A stretch of DNA of 64,000 nt from Zygnema cylindricum (lineage: Eukaryota; Streptophyta; Zygnematophyceae; Zygnematales; Zygnemataceae), in the NCBI GenBank assembly GCA_037447655.1, contig JBBHKE010002066.1, positions 37,897 through 101,896 on the forward strand, in the 5' to 3' direction. Shown piece by piece: positions 46,101 through 59,353 of the stretch (positions within the stretch are counted from its first letter, which is position 1; each line of letters opens with the position of its first letter). A program made the translations under genes and the position numbers. Below the pieces are notes generated by a model, which had not been told where the DNA came from, did no database searches, and saw nothing but the letters and a program-made list of their open reading frames with translations.

Positions 46101-47485
46101 ACTTAGTCGTAAAGACTCCCTTTCTGGTGAAGGTATCTAACTCTTTGTCATCTAACACAGAGGTAGAGACAAGATTTTTACTCAACTGAGGAAAGTAGAG
46201 TACATCTAAGAATGTAAGTATAGAAGTCTTACCCTCCACTAAGATTTTCAGATCTATTGATCCCACTGGATCTGTAGTAACCACTCTCCCATCCCCATAC
46301 CGTATCTCTATAGTAGGGATTTTTCTTAGCTTAGTGAAGAGTTCTTTTTCACAACACATATGCATGGTGCACCTGAGTCGATAATCCATCCTTCTTGTGG
46401 AGCTTCCTGAATTGCCCGACAAGCACACTTCTGTCTCCGAGGGATCTCCTTCTCCTCCAAACTCTCGTCAAGAAGAAGCTCCCCATCCTTCTCAGAGGAC
46501 TCATCCTCGGTTTCTCTTGTCACTTTTGTAACCACAAGTGCCTTTTTTTCCCTCCGGAAGAACCACCTCCACCGTTCTTTTGGAGTCTTTGCTCCAACAG
46601 CTTGACACAATCTGCGATGAAGTGTCCTGACTTTTTGCAAAAATGAGAAAGACCCTTTAGGGGCCTCGGTCCCCCAGAATGATCTCTTTCCCCTTTGTAA
46701 GGTTTCTTCAGATCCTTCCCCCATCGGTCCCCTCTTGCTCCTAGAGCTTGAATGTTCTTTCCTCCTCTCCTAATCTCCATTGTGTTTTCCTACACAAGTA
46801 TCATCCTAACAACTATGTTATATTTCCATGACCTTTCAAGCATTTCCTGTACTCGGTACACTATGTTCTCGAACTCATCTGGTAACTTTATGATAAGGGT
46901 ATTAACTTTCATTTTCATTATATCTAACCACGCGGCACTTTCCATCTCCATATATAAACAAGAAAGATTATTACTGTAATGTAGCATCTTTCCTCCTTTG
47001 TAAGTGTAACTCACTAGCTTTTGCTCAATTAACTGGAGCTTCGAATTGTTCCAGCTCTATAAATCTCCACCAAACTCACCCATAACTCATCGGCCTTCAA
47101 AATGTGAAGATGAGGGGTGGCATAGCTTGAGTGAGGTGCCTCAGAATAAAGTTTTTTGCAGCCAATTTTACATCCTCCCACATTTGAGTATCGTTCTCCG
47201 CGGTCTTCACGATCGCCGCTCCCCGGTATTGTGGCAATAGGAGTGAGGGGTGTCTCCTTCCCTTTCCCCTTTTCAGACACATTGGTATCCCCATCATTTG
47301 CCTCCTCCATTGAGGCAGCAGTTGCTACAGGAAACCTTACTCCTCCAAATCATGGTGGAGTTCCCAAAGGTGGACGTTTCACTTGTCCACTAACGATACC
47401 CCAGTATCGTTTTTCGCACAAAGCTCCCATCATCATGGCTTCCCAAAAAATGAACCCACATCCATAGAAGGTAGGCACCCTAGAG
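43165..47485 (-). pseudogene. Copia gag-pol, first internal copy of the tandem
   Basis: RNase H at 43178-43540 has TMEAEYMAFC and CDNQAAIRIA. Reverse transcriptase pieces run 43740-44760, including IKTAFLNGELEEEI. The integrase C-part is at 45251-45634 with SDNGGEYTS but with the usual NG(V/I)AER motif degraded to NWVALRF, so the third catalytic acid is lost. The integrase finger lies near 45860-45900, protease and pre-integrase at 45925-46428. The zinc knuckle near 46620-46590 has Ser in place of the first Cys (SHFC...H...C). Gag runs from 46790 to about 47440, starting MMMGALCEKRYWG. Stops and frameshifts are numerous. Confidence 0.9.
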
Positions 47486-47500
47486 GGTGGGCCCATAACA
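47486..47500 (-). other. Primer binding site, anticodon-arm type
   Basis: TGTTATGGGCCCACC in element sense, one substitution from GGTTATGGGCCCACC; it directly follows ...AAGTTTCA. Confidence 0.75.
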
Positions 47501-48398
47501 TGAAACTTTGTGTCCTCCAGTAGACTACAAAATACAAGAAGCTTCTAGATAGTTTTTAACTAACCCACTTTCAATGGCAACCACTGCTACCGAAGCAGAC
47601 AAGCAGACAATCTGACATCTTACGTGTTCAGCTTAGACTCCCCTCAGTGTGTAAGAAAAAGAATCTCTGAAAACGCCCAACAAGGCGATAAGTTATAAGC
47701 CGGCAAAAATGCTAATTTATACAACCTCTCATAGAGAGAGATGACCATCTACCAGATTTTTCTATGTCCTAGCTCCCTCTCACAACCCTTATCTACTAAC
47801 AGTACGAATAAATCAGAATACTGTACAGTATATAAAAGTACTACCACCGATGTACTTGTTGTAAGAACTTTGTACAACAAAGCCATTAAGCAAACGCGTG
47901 TCCATTTTCTACTCGTCCGTACATTCCTCGGAATTCTTGCAACCAAATGTTATCTCTCAACGTGGCACTACGTCATGCCACGTCACTAAATGCCAAAGTG
48001 ACCATTTTGGGATTTCGGTGATGATGTGCGCCGTTTGATTTGACTCGAAATGGAATCTCTCCGGTTGTTAATACTTGCGCGATATTTGTTTCGCTGTCGA
48101 AACAAAATGCGCGGTATCCGTTTCAAAGTAGTATCCTATTTCGTACTTTATAAACTGTATCTATGCATGCCGTATAGAGTTTGAGTTAAATGAATTTGTT
48201 CCCTCCTAAATACATATATATTTATCACATACTACAGCATTTAGCATTGGTCCTAGTATAAAAGGATAAAGCTGACCGGTATTGGCCAACTTCACAAACG
48301 ATAGGTACCAAGATCACATCGCGGGTCCGTCTGGTATATTTTTAGAAACCTACAAAAATAGCTGCTTGTTGAACTAAGGCAACCATGTATCAACCACC

Positions 48399-49463
48399 TG
48401 AAACTCTGAGACCTCTATAATTCCTCCGAGTGGACAGCTTCCAAGAAGCCTCTAGGATAACCCTGACCCTTTTGTGTTTTAGCAAGAACAACTGCCACCC
48501 TCGCAGACAAGAACTTTGATCAAATTCACCTCTGTGAAGGCAAGACTCCCCTGAGTCGATAGCAAAAAGAATCTCTAAATTTGCTCCCCTGAGCAGTAAG
48601 TTATGGAGGGTCAAAGTTTACCTTTTGTACATAGCTCTCTGGGAGAGAGAGTCCTATCTCCTAATTTTTCTAAGTCCTATCTCTCTCACAGACTCTATCT
48701 ACTGATGTACAAAGCCAATCAGATTACTCCTCCGTACACAAAAGTAAAACTGCCGGTGTACTTTTTGTACGGACATTGTACGACATGGCCTAAATGTCGA
48801 CACATCTCATATCCAGATTCGGTGCCGTAATCTCCGGAGATACCACGATCTAATGTAATTTTGCCACATGTCATCCGATGTGGCGATGACCACAAACCGC
48901 CGAAAACCTCATCCGCGATCTCGACGTTAATTCCAGCCGTCCGATTAAATTCACATTTAATTGTAGCCGTAATAAATACATGCGCGGTATTCGTTTTGGT
49001 AAAGAAATAAATGCGCGGTATTCGTTTCTTATCCGTACCACAATCCGTACTTTTACATTACTGGATCTATGTCCCCGTAAAACTATTTCAGTTAAATGAA
49101 CTATCCTACGTATAAATGTTTAATTAATTATCAAACCTTATAGTACGTAACACTATCTCTAGAGTTAACGGTTTAAAGCTACCAGCTACCGGCTAATTTC
49201 CGGCCGGCAAGTTGCAAGTTCAAATCCTAGAGGTGGCATATATGTTTTAGTAAACATATCTTTAATTATAAATAAACTAATATTTATATCCCGTAAACCT
49301 CTGGATAGCCTAGATAGCCATGGCTCTAGCTTCCTCTCCAATTTCTCAATGACTGCGACAAGTTCGAGAGTTAGAGAGAGAAGTTAGAGGTAGACTGCCT
49401 TGACTTCTTTCTATATTTTTATTCAGACCTAGAAAATACTTCAAAAGACCATTAATTTATACA
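48399..49463 (-). repeat. 3' LTR of the CCACC-flanked copia element
   Basis: TGTATAAATTAATGG to CAGAGTTTCA in element sense, preceded by AAGGGGAG. It differs from 53813-54877 at roughly 8-9 percent of sites by eye. A weak antisense tRNA-like block lies near 49160-49225 (AAGTTCAAATCCTAG). Confidence 0.9.
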
Positions 49464-52400
49464 CTCCCCTTATTTTCTAGTCAATCTTTAATTTCAGACC
49501 ACACTTCTCCCTGCAGAAAATTAGCTTAGGGGAAGGAACACGTTTGGTCATCATATCTGCTACCATCTCAATATTTGGTCGGTACTCTAAACTTATTATT
49601 TTGTTTTCTACTTTCTCTCTAATAAAGCTGCGTCTGATTTCCATGTGTTTGCCTTTAAAATGATGTTTAGGATTGGCAAAAATAGCGATTGCTGCCTGAT
49701 TATCACAAAAAAAATTCTGCACACCACTCTTAAGGTGACGAAGCTCACCAAGCAAAGACTTGACCCACATCAATTCTTTTACAGCAGAGCAAGAGGCCAT
49801 ATACTCAGCCTCCATGGTGGACTGAGCAATAACTTTTTGTTGTTTGCTACTCCAGCAGCAAGCCCCATCACCCACATATAATACATATCTTGAAGTGCAT
49901 CTCCTCATCGGAGCATCACCATAACTAGCATCACTCCAAGTAGTGATGTCAGTATTCTCCCCACCCAAATGCAACCATAGATCCCTAGTTCTTGTCAAAT
50001 ATCTAATGACTCTTTTAGCTGCTTCTCAATCCCTCTTAGTGGGAGCATTTAGACTTCTACTCAGCACTCCTACAGCTGTAGCTAAATCTGGCCGGGTACA
50101 ATTCTTAAAATAGATTAGACTTCCCACTACTTGCCTGTAAGGAATAGTTTGCATGAACTTATGTTCATCAGGAGATAATTCCTCGTCTAAGATTATGACT
50201 CCTTCTTCCTCACTCCCCTCACTTCCCTTCTTCAACTCCATTGGAGTTGTACAACTATTAGCTTTATCCATTTGAAATTTTTCAAGCATGTTCCCTATTG
50301 CTTCTCTTTTAGTCAATCTTATAATCTTTCTTTTTCGGTCTCTTTCTACTTGAATTCCCAAAATATATTTTGCTTCCCCCATATCCTTCATTTCAAATCT
50401 CCCCTTAAGATCGGTTTACAGTTTATTATTTTTTTTCCATTGATTTACTTAAAACAAGCAAATCATCAATATATATTGCAAAAAATGTAAAACCTTCCTC
50501 ATCTTCGAAAACATAGATTGAGTGATCTGAGCTGATCCGGATATATCCCAGACCAGTAAGAAACTCATCAAGCTTCTTATTCCACTGTCGAGGCGCCTGT
50601 TTCAAACCATAAAGAGATTTAATCAGTCGGCATACCTTACTCTCCTCTCCTTGCTCCACAAACGCTTCGGGTTATCGCATGAAGATCTCCTATTCGAATT
50701 CTCCATGCAAAAAGGCTGTGTTGATGTCCATCTGGTGCACTTCCATGTCTTCCGCTGCTACCAGACTGAGGAGTATGCTGACGGAGGGAAATCTGACGAC
50801 CGGGGCAAAGGTTTCCTCGTAGTCAATTCCCTCCTTTTGTGGAAATTTCTTTGCCACTAATATGGCCTTGTAGCGCTCGATTGTGTTTTCTGGGTTTAGT
50901 TTTAATTTGAAAACCCACTTACAACCGATTGGTTTTCGGTTAGGTGGACAATCCACCAGCTCCCAAGTATCGGCTGCCATAATTGAGGCCATCTCCTTAT
51001 TGATGGTTGTCTTCCACCGGTTTCTTTCTAGACACGTCATCGCCTCTCCATAAGTCTGAGGTTCATCTTGATGAGATAGTTTTGTTACCTTGTTAGTAAC
51101 CTGTTTTTCTTGCAATCTTTTGCTACTTCTCCTCCCCCTCTCAAAATCTAAGGCCGTAATAGATGGTTCTCGTGGATTTTTTTGAACAAACTCGGCTTCT
51201 CCCCTATCCCTTGATTCGGAATCAATTTCCACCACGTCTTCCGCTTCGGGTAGAGTTGTCATTGGAGTTTCTACAGCCAAGTCCTTTTCGGTCTGATTTG
51301 TACCTGCAAGAATGTCATCTTCTCTAAAACGTGGATAGTTAGGAAGCTCAAAGTCATCGGAATTTTTTGACTCAAATCTGATTTTTACTGACATTGTATA
51401 TTTGAAGGGATCCACAGACTTTCCTTGATCCATAACTACTAGATGCTTTACTAAGATTATATCTTCCCTTTTTAGATCATAAACTCTATATCCTTTAACA
51501 TCCTCATCATATCCAAATAAGTATCTCGGTTTTTCTTTAGGATTTAGCTTCCAATTAGACCGATATGTATCTAGACTAAATACTTGACTGCCAAAAACCT
51601 TTAAGTGAGATATGTCTGGTTTCCGGCCTATCCATCTCTCATAAGGTGTTTGATCTTTTATAGCTGAAGTAAGAACTCTTTTTTTGAAGTAATTAGCACA
51701 GTTCATTGCTTTTGCTCAAAACCTTTTTCCTATCTTCTTATCTGACAACATACTTCTAGCACTATCACTTAGTGTTCTATTTAACCTTTCAGCTACCCCA
51801 TTCTTTTCCGGGTTTTCTCGAACTATCTTTTGGTGTTAGACCCCATCTTCCCTCAGAAAATCCTCAAACTGGTTAGAAGTATACTCTCCACCATTGTCAC
51901 TCCTTATTCTCTTGATTGGAGTTTCATGGAGTTTTTCGCTCCATGCTTTATATTGTCTAAAACAATCCTGAGCTTCAAACTTGTTTTTCAAAAAATACAC
52001 TTAGGAATACCAAGACCAATCATCAGTGATAGTCATCATAAATCTCTTCCCCCCCGGTGAGGGCACTTTAGCCGGTCCCCAAATATCTCTGTGTAATAGA
52101 TCTAGAATTTTTTCTCCCTTATAGGTGGTTGTTTTAGGAAAGGGTAATCTATGTTCTTTACCTTGAGCACATCCACTACAATCACTTATATTATCACTCT
52201 CAGTGAACTGAATCCCTTCCACCACTCCCATCTTTTTCATCTCTCTTAACTTATCTAGATTTACATGCCAAAGCCTTTATGCCACATCATAATATCATGA
52301 ACACCAGCATAATAAAGTTTCTTCGTTTCATTACTTAAAATCAGCCTAAACATCCCATGGCTACCTTTTTCAGCAATGAAATAGACATCCTCCTCAAAAC

Positions 52401-53797
52401 TAGCAGTAAAGACTCCTTCCCTAGTGCTAGTAAAGAAAACCCTTTTATCTAATAAAGATGTAGAGATGAGGTTTTTGTTCAGCTCCGGAATAAACAATAC
52501 AACGGAGAATGCTACTATGGATGTCTTTCCTTCTACTAACACTTTCAGATCTACCAATCCTACAAGAGTAGTGGTGAGTATCCTCCCATCGCCGTACTCT
52601 ATCTCTACGGTGGGAATCTTTCTTATCTTAGTGAACAGGTGCCTATCCTAACACATGTGCATGAAGGCACCTAAATCTATAATCCAGCCTGCTTCACCTT
52701 TCAATCCACCGTAAGCACATTTCTGCCTTCGTCGAATTTCAACCTCGTTTTTCGCCTCCAACTCCTCATCCAAAAGGAGCTCAACAGCCTTTTCCTCGGA
52801 TTCCACCTCATGTACCTGTGTCACAAGGGCCTTTTTCTTTCCTCTAGAGGTACCACCGGTCTGCCCGTCCTTTAATCGAAGCTCGGTTAGCTTAGTGCAC
52901 TCAGCCATATAGTGCCTCGGTTTCTTGCAAAAATGACATAAACCTTTGGGAGCCCTTGGCCCGAACTCGTTGGCCTGATTTTTTTGCTCCCTTCCCCTAT
53001 AGTTTCCGACCGGTTTCCGCGAATCCTTGTTCCTCTAATCGGTCAAAGTTGCTAAGGCTTGGCCACTCTTTCCTCCCCTTTGGATCTCAATCGTATTCTC
53101 CCGAACCAGAAACATCCCTACCACTGAGTTCCATATCCACCTTGAGTTCGGCAAGTCCTGCACATGGTTGAATATGTTCGCGAACTCATCGGGAAACTTC
53201 ATCAGTAAACAATAAACCTTTTCTTTTTCACAAAAATCTTTTCCCGCACTCTCTAGCTCCATGAAGAGTGTAGCAAGCTCATTGCAAAAATCCAACATTT
53301 TCCCCTATTTGTATAGATATTCCTTAACTTTCTGATCAGCCAGCTGTTGTTGCTGAATCGTACCACTTCGGTACATCTCTATGAGAGCCATCCACACATC
53401 GGATGCCCTTTCTACTTGCAAATGAGGACATGCAATTCCTTGAGTAAGATGGCGTAGGATGAAGTACTTTGCCGCCATATTGTTGAAATCCCAGGTTGAG
53501 TATCATTCTCTTCGTTCCTCGGAATAGGTGACATGAATGCTAAACCACTTGCTATTAGTGTGGTCGTCTCCTTTTCTGCTCCTTTGTCCACCATCTCTCG
53601 TTCTTTTGTCTCCTCCGTTGAAGATAGACCTGCTTTCTTTGTGAATCTGCTTCCTTCAAACCCTGGAGGAATTCAAAGACTTGATGGACGCCCCAATCGT
53701 CCACTCACTATCCCCCAAAACCTTTTTCGCATAGAGCTCCTATCATCATACTTTCCCAGTATATGAAGCTAGTTCCATTAAAGATTTGTACCCTAAA
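49464..53797 (-). pseudogene. Copia gag-pol of the CCACC-flanked element, lightly damaged
   Basis: The RNase H frame 49477-49998 is open with TWSDASYGD, TMEAEYMAS and CDNQAAIAI. The connection is 50026-50391 and the reverse transcriptase C-part 50426-50659 with YIDDLLVL. A 338-codon frame (50690-51706) joins the integrase C-terminus to the reverse transcriptase N-part (KWVFKLKLN, DINTAFLHGE). It is separated from its neighbours by single stops: CAA to TAA and GAG to TAG near 50670-50690, and TGG to TGA near 51717, assuming the family residues. The integrase finger CSGCAQGKEHRLPFPK and HRDIWGP lie at 52001-52240, protease at 52261-52660. An intact CCHC knuckle (CHFCKKPRHYMAEC) is near 52940-52900 and gag spans 53000-53750. 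Confidence 0.9.
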
Positions 53798-53812
53798 GGT
53801 GGGCCCATAACC
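53798..53812 (-). other. Primer binding site, anticodon-arm type
   Basis: GGTTATGGGCCCACC in element sense, identical to the site at 27593-27607 and directly after the LTR end ...GAGTTTCA. Confidence 0.82.
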
Positions 53813-54877
53813 TGAAACTCTGAGACCTCCATAAGTCCTCAGAGTGGACAGCTTCCAAAAAGCCTCTAGGATAACTCTGACCCCTTTGTGTTTCAGCAAG
53901 AACAACTGCCACCCTGGCAGACAAAAACTCAGACTAACTTCACCTCTGTGAAGGCAATACTCCTTAGAGTCGATAGCAAAAAGAATCTCAGAATTTACTC
54001 CCTTAAGCAGTAAGTTATGGAGGGTCAAAGTGGACCTTTTGTACAGAAGCTCTCTGGGAGAGAGGGTCCTATCTCCTAATTTTTCTAAGTCCTATCTCTC
54101 TCACAGACTCTATCTACTGATGTAGAGAGCCAATCAGATTTTTCCTCCGTACACAAAAGTACAGTTGCCGTTGTACTTTCTGTACGGACATTGTACGACA
54201 TGGCCTAAATGTCGACACATGTCATATCCGTATTAGTTGCCGTGTTCTCCGGAGATACCACGATCCAATGTAATTTCGGCACGTGTCATCCGATGTGGCG
54301 ATGACCACAAACCGCCAAAAACCTCTTCCGCGATCTCGGCGTTAATTTCGGCCGTCCCATTAAATTCACATTTAATCGTAGCCGTAATAAATACATGGGC
54401 GGTATTGTTTTTGGTAAAGAAATAAATGCGCGGTATTCGTTACCTATCCGTACCACAATCTGTATTTTTACATTATTGGATCTAAGTTGTTGTAAAACTA
54501 TTTCAATTAAATGAACTATCCTATGTATAAATGTTTAATTTTTTATCAAACCCTGTAATACGTAACACTATCTCTAAAGTTTCAGGTTTAAAGCTATCGG
54601 CTACCGGCTGATTTCCGGTAGGCACGTTGCACGTCAAATCCAGTAGGTGGCATATATGTTTTAGTAAATATATCCTTAATTATAAATAAACTAATATTTA
54701 TATCCTGTAAACTTCTGGATAGCCTAGGTAGCCATGGCTCTAGCTTCCCCTCCAATTTCTCATTGAGTGCAACAAGTTTCAGAGTTCGAGAGAGAAGTTA
54801 GAGGTAGACTGCCTCGACTTCTTTCTATTTTTCTATTCAGACCTAGAAAATACTTTAAAAGACCATTAATTTCTACA
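53813..54877 (-). repeat. 5' LTR of the CCACC-flanked copia element
   Basis: 1065 bp, TGTAGAAATTAATGG to CAGAGTTTCA in element sense; same length as its partner at 48399-49463. Confidence 0.9.
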
Positions 54878-55019
54878 CCACCCTTTCTATCCTCAGACAC
54901 TACAACAAGTATAGGGGCTAGAGAGTGGAGTTGGAGGCAGGCTGTCTGTCCTTTTCTTTTCCTTTTATACTAACATATTTAAACTTAGAAAATACTTTAC
55001 AAATCTATTAATTTCAACA

Positions 55020-58000
55020 CTCCCCTTATTTTTTAGTCTAATTTTACCTTTAGTTTTAGTCCACATTTTTCTGTACAATATTTCAATTTAGGAGAGGGCA
55101 CTAGTTTTGTCATCATTTCAGCCACCATTTCCTCATCAAATCTATATACAAGATTCACAATCTTATTCTCAACTTTTTCCCTCACAAAACTCAATCTTAT
55201 GTCCATATGATTAGCTTTAAAATGATGTTTTGGATTAGCTGCAATTCTAATGGCAGCTTGATTATCACAAAACATTTCGTGCACTCCCTCCTTCATATAC
55301 CCCAGTTCTTGCAGCAAGGATTTGACCCACATCAACTCTTTCACAGCATAACAAAAGGCCATGTACTCTGCCTCCATAGTAGACTGAGCAACCACCTTTT
55401 GTTGCTTATTGCTCTAGCAGCATGCACCTTCCCCAACATACAACACATACCTAGAAGTGCATCTTCTCATAGGTGCGTCACCATAACTGGCATCACTCCA
55501 AGTAGTGATGTCACTGTGCTCCCCTCCCAAATGCAACCATAACTCTCTAGTTCCCACCAAATATCTCATGACTCTCTTAGATACCTCCAAATCTTCTTTT
55601 TTCGATCATTAAGACTCCTACCGAGTACTCTAAGTGCTATCGCTATGTCCAGCCTGGTACAGTTCATAAAATAGATTAAACTTCATACGACCTGTCTATA
55701 AGGGATAGACTTGATAAAATCTCTCTCCTATGGACTCATCTGATCATCTAAGATCATCACTCCTCCTTCTACACTCCCATCACTTACTTTTTCAAATCCA
55801 TGGGAGTGGTACAACTATTAGCATTTTCCATCTCGAATTTCTAAAGCATATTACCTATTGCTTCCATTTGAGTAAGTCTGATAATCATCTTCTCCCTATC
55901 TCTCTCTATTTGAATCCCCAAAAAATATCTTGCCTCCCTTAAATCCTTCATATCAAATCAGCTTCTAAGATCCTTTTTTAACTTATTGATCTTTTCCAAA
56001 GATTTACACAACACAAGCAGATCATCCACATAAATTGCAATAAAAATGACACCATTCTCATCTTCAAACATATAGATAGCAGGGTGAGAGCTGATATGGA
56101 TATATCCTAAACCGGTAAGAAACTCATCTAGTTTCTTATTCCACTGTCGGTGAGCCTGCTTTAGTCCATATAAGGTCTATATGAGTCTGCAGACTTTGCT
56201 CTCTTCTCCTTCTTCCACGAACACCACGCATTGTGTCATTAAAATTTCTTCCTCTAACTCACCATTAAGAAAAGCAGTCTTAATGTCCACGTGGTGTATT
56301 TTCATGTCTTCCGCTGCTGCCAGACTGAGGAGAATCCTTTTTGATGGGAACGAAACAACTGGAGCAAAGGTCTCTTCATAGTCAATCCCCTCCTTTTGGG
56401 TGAACCCCTTCGCTACCAATCAAGCCTTATATCTCTCAATGGTGTTATCTAGGTTCAGTTTTAGTTTAAATACCCATTTACACCCAATAAGTTTTTTGTC
56501 TAGAGGACAATCCGCTAATTCCCAAGTATTTGCTTCCATGATAGAAGCAATCTCATCATTTATAGCTCTAATCCATCTTTCTTTCTCTGGACTATTCACT
56601 GCCTCTGAGTAAGACTGAGGTTCATTTGGGTGAGATAGCTTAGTTACCTTATGAGCGGCTTATTTTTCCTGTATCTTTTTGTTGCTCCTCCTTCCTCCCT
56701 CAAACTCCGAAGCTATAATGGATGGAAGTCTTGGATTTCTTCTCACAATCTTATCGGCTCCCCTGTCCATGGAAGCCGGTTCTTGTCCCGCTTCTTCTAT
56801 CTCCTCGAAGTCCATAAGAGTTGTGAGGTTTCCGGTGAGTCTTTTGTATCTTAGATCTTTCCTAAATCTGCAATCACGATTTCACATATGTCCCTTCCAG
56901 GAACGACCGAGCTCTCCTCACTTTCGGACTCAAATCTGATTCTTATCTTCTTTGTATATTTGAAGTGGTCAAATGACTTCCCTTCATCCATGATAACTAA
57001 GTGTTTGACCAGAATGATATTTTTCTTTGCTAAGTCATTAACTCTATATCTCTTAACATCCTCATCATTTCCCACAAAGAATCCAGGTTTTCCCTTAGCA
57101 TCTAGTTACCTCTTTTTCCTATCCGTGTCAAGACTGTAAACTTGGAAACCGAGTACTTTAAGGTGTGAGATATCTGGTTTCCTTCCAACCCATCTCTCAT
57201 AAGGTGTCACTCCCTTTACAGCTGAGGTAAGGACTCTATTCTTAATGTAGTTGGCATAGTTCATTGCTTTTGCCCAAAATCTCTTTCCTATTTTCTTGTT
57301 TGCCAACATAATGCGTGCACTATCTCCTAGTGTTCGATAAAATCTCAAAGCTACCCAATTTTGTTCTAGGTTATATGGTACAATTTTCTTGTGCACCACT
57401 CCCTCATCTCTCAAATATTCCTCAAACTGGTTAGAGGTATATTCCCCACCATTATCACTCTTTATCCTCTTAATGGGGATGTCATGCAACTTCTAACTCC
57501 AGGCTTTATATTCTTTGAAGTAAGTTGATGCTTCTGACTTTGTTTTCAGAAAGTAAACTCTAGAGTATGTAGACCTCTCATCGGTTATTGTTATCATAAA
57601 CCTCTTTCCTCCAACCAAAGGTACTTTTGCAGGTCCCCAAATATGTGTGTGGACCAAATCTAACACTTTATCACCTCTATATATGGTGGCCTTAGGAAAG
57701 GGAAGTCAGTGAGCCTTACCTTGAGCAGAGCCACTACAATCATCTATCATTTCATTATCCCCAAACAGAATGCCTTCTACTACCCGAAGCTTTTTATTTC
57801 CCTCAACCTATCAAAATGCACATGCCCCAACCACTTATCCCAAATCATCAACTTAGGAACACCAACATAGTAAGCATTTTTCTTTTCATTACTCAGGTTA
57901 AGCCTAAACATTCCTTGGCTACTCATATCTGCCGTGAAGTAAACTTCATCCTCATACTTAGTCGTAAAGACTCCCTTTCTGGTGAAGGTATCTAACTCTT

Positions 58001-59338
58001 TGTCATCTAACACAGAGGTAGAGACAAGATTTTTACTCAACTGAGGAAAGTAGAGTACATCTAAGAATGTAAGTATAGAAGTCTTACCCTCCACTAAGAT
58101 TTTCAGATCTATTGATCCCACTGGATCTGTAGTAACCACTCTCCCATCCCCATACCGTATCTCTATAGTAGGGATTTTTCTTAGCTTAGTGAAGAGTTCT
58201 TTTTCACAACACATATGCATGGTGCACCTGAGTCGATAATCCATCCTTCTTGTGGAGCTTCCTGAATTGCCCGACAAGCACACTTCTGTCTCCGAGGGAT
58301 CTCCTTCTCCTCCAAACTCTCGTCAAGAAGAAGCTCCCCATCCTTCTCAGAGGACTCATCCTCGGTTTCTCTTGTCACTTTTGTAACCACAAGTGCCTTT
58401 TTTTCCCTCCGGAAGAACCACCTCCACGGTTCTTTTGGAGTCTTTGCTCCAACAGCTTGACACAATCTGCGATGAAGTGTCCTGACTTTTTGCAAAAATG
58501 AGAAAGACCCTTTAGGGGCCTCGGTCCCCCAGAATGATCTCTTTCCCCTTTGTAAGGTTTCTTCAGATCCTTCCCCCATCGGTCCCCTCTTGCTCCTAGA
58601 GCTTGAATGTTCTTTCCTCCTCTCCTAATCTCCATTGTGTTTTCCTACACAAGTATCATCCTAACAACTATGTTATATTTCCATGACCTTTCAAGCATTT
58701 CCTGTACTCGGTACACTATGTTCTCGAACTCATCTGGTAACTTTATGATAAGGGTATTAACTTTCATTTTCATTATATCTAACCACGCGGCACTTTCCAT
58801 CTCCATATATAAACAAGAAAGATTATTACTGTAATGTAGCATCTTTCCTCCTTTGTAAGTGTAACTCACTAGCTTTTGCTCAATTAACTGGAGCTTCGAA
58901 TTGTTCCAGCTCTATAAATCTCCACCAAACTCACCCATAACTCATCGGCCTTCAAAATGTGAAGATGAGGGGTGGCATAGCTTGAGTGAGGTGCCTCAGA
59001 ATAAAGTTTTTTGCAGCCAATTTTACATCCTCCCACATTTGAGTATCGTTCTCCGCAATCTTCACGATCGCCGCTTCGGTATTGTGGCAATAGGAGTGAG
59101 GGGTGTCTCCTTCCCTTTCCCCTTTTCAGACACATTGGTATCCCCATCATTTGCCTCCTCCATTGAGGCAGCAGTTGCTACAGGAAACCTTACTCCTCCA
59201 AATCATGGTGGAGTTCCCAAAGGTGGACGTTTCACTTGTCCACTAACGATACCCCAGTATCGTTTTTCGCACAAAGCTCCCATCATCATGGCTTCCCAAA
59301 AAATGAACCCACATCAATAGAAGGTTGGCACCCTAGAG
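55020..59338 (-). pseudogene. Copia gag-pol, second internal copy of the tandem
   Basis: Same content as 43165-47485 at a constant offset of 11,855 bases up to about 59070, then 11,853 after a 2-base deletion near 59075. Shared damage includes the lost integrase Glu region (NWVALRF), the stop inside RNase H (FCYAVK then LLL frame change), the SHFC zinc knuckle and the same frame breaks in reverse transcriptase. Private differences are few, for example NQFEEYL against NQFEDYL and TPKEPW against TPKERW. The duplication therefore copied an already dead element. Confidence 0.92.
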
Positions 59339-59353
59339 GGTGGGCCCATAACA
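59339..59353 (-). other. Primer binding site, anticodon-arm type
   Basis: TGTTATGGGCCCACC in element sense, the same variant as at 47486-47500. Confidence 0.75.

Larger units (their letters stand above)
48399..54877 (-). mobile_element. Copia element nested in the middle LTR, target duplication CCACC
   Basis: Two 1065-bp LTRs (48399-49463 and 53813-54877) enclose a full internal region. CCACC lies at 48394-48398 and 54878-54882. Of the copies here its coding region is the least damaged. Confidence 0.93.
47501..55019 (-). repeat. Middle LTR of the tandem, split by a nested copia element
   Basis: Segments 47501-48398 and 54883-55019 join to about 1035 bp, equal to the outer LTRs. The break is flanked by CCACC on both sides. 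This LTR is 5' LTR to the left internal region and 3' LTR to the right one. Confidence 0.9.
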
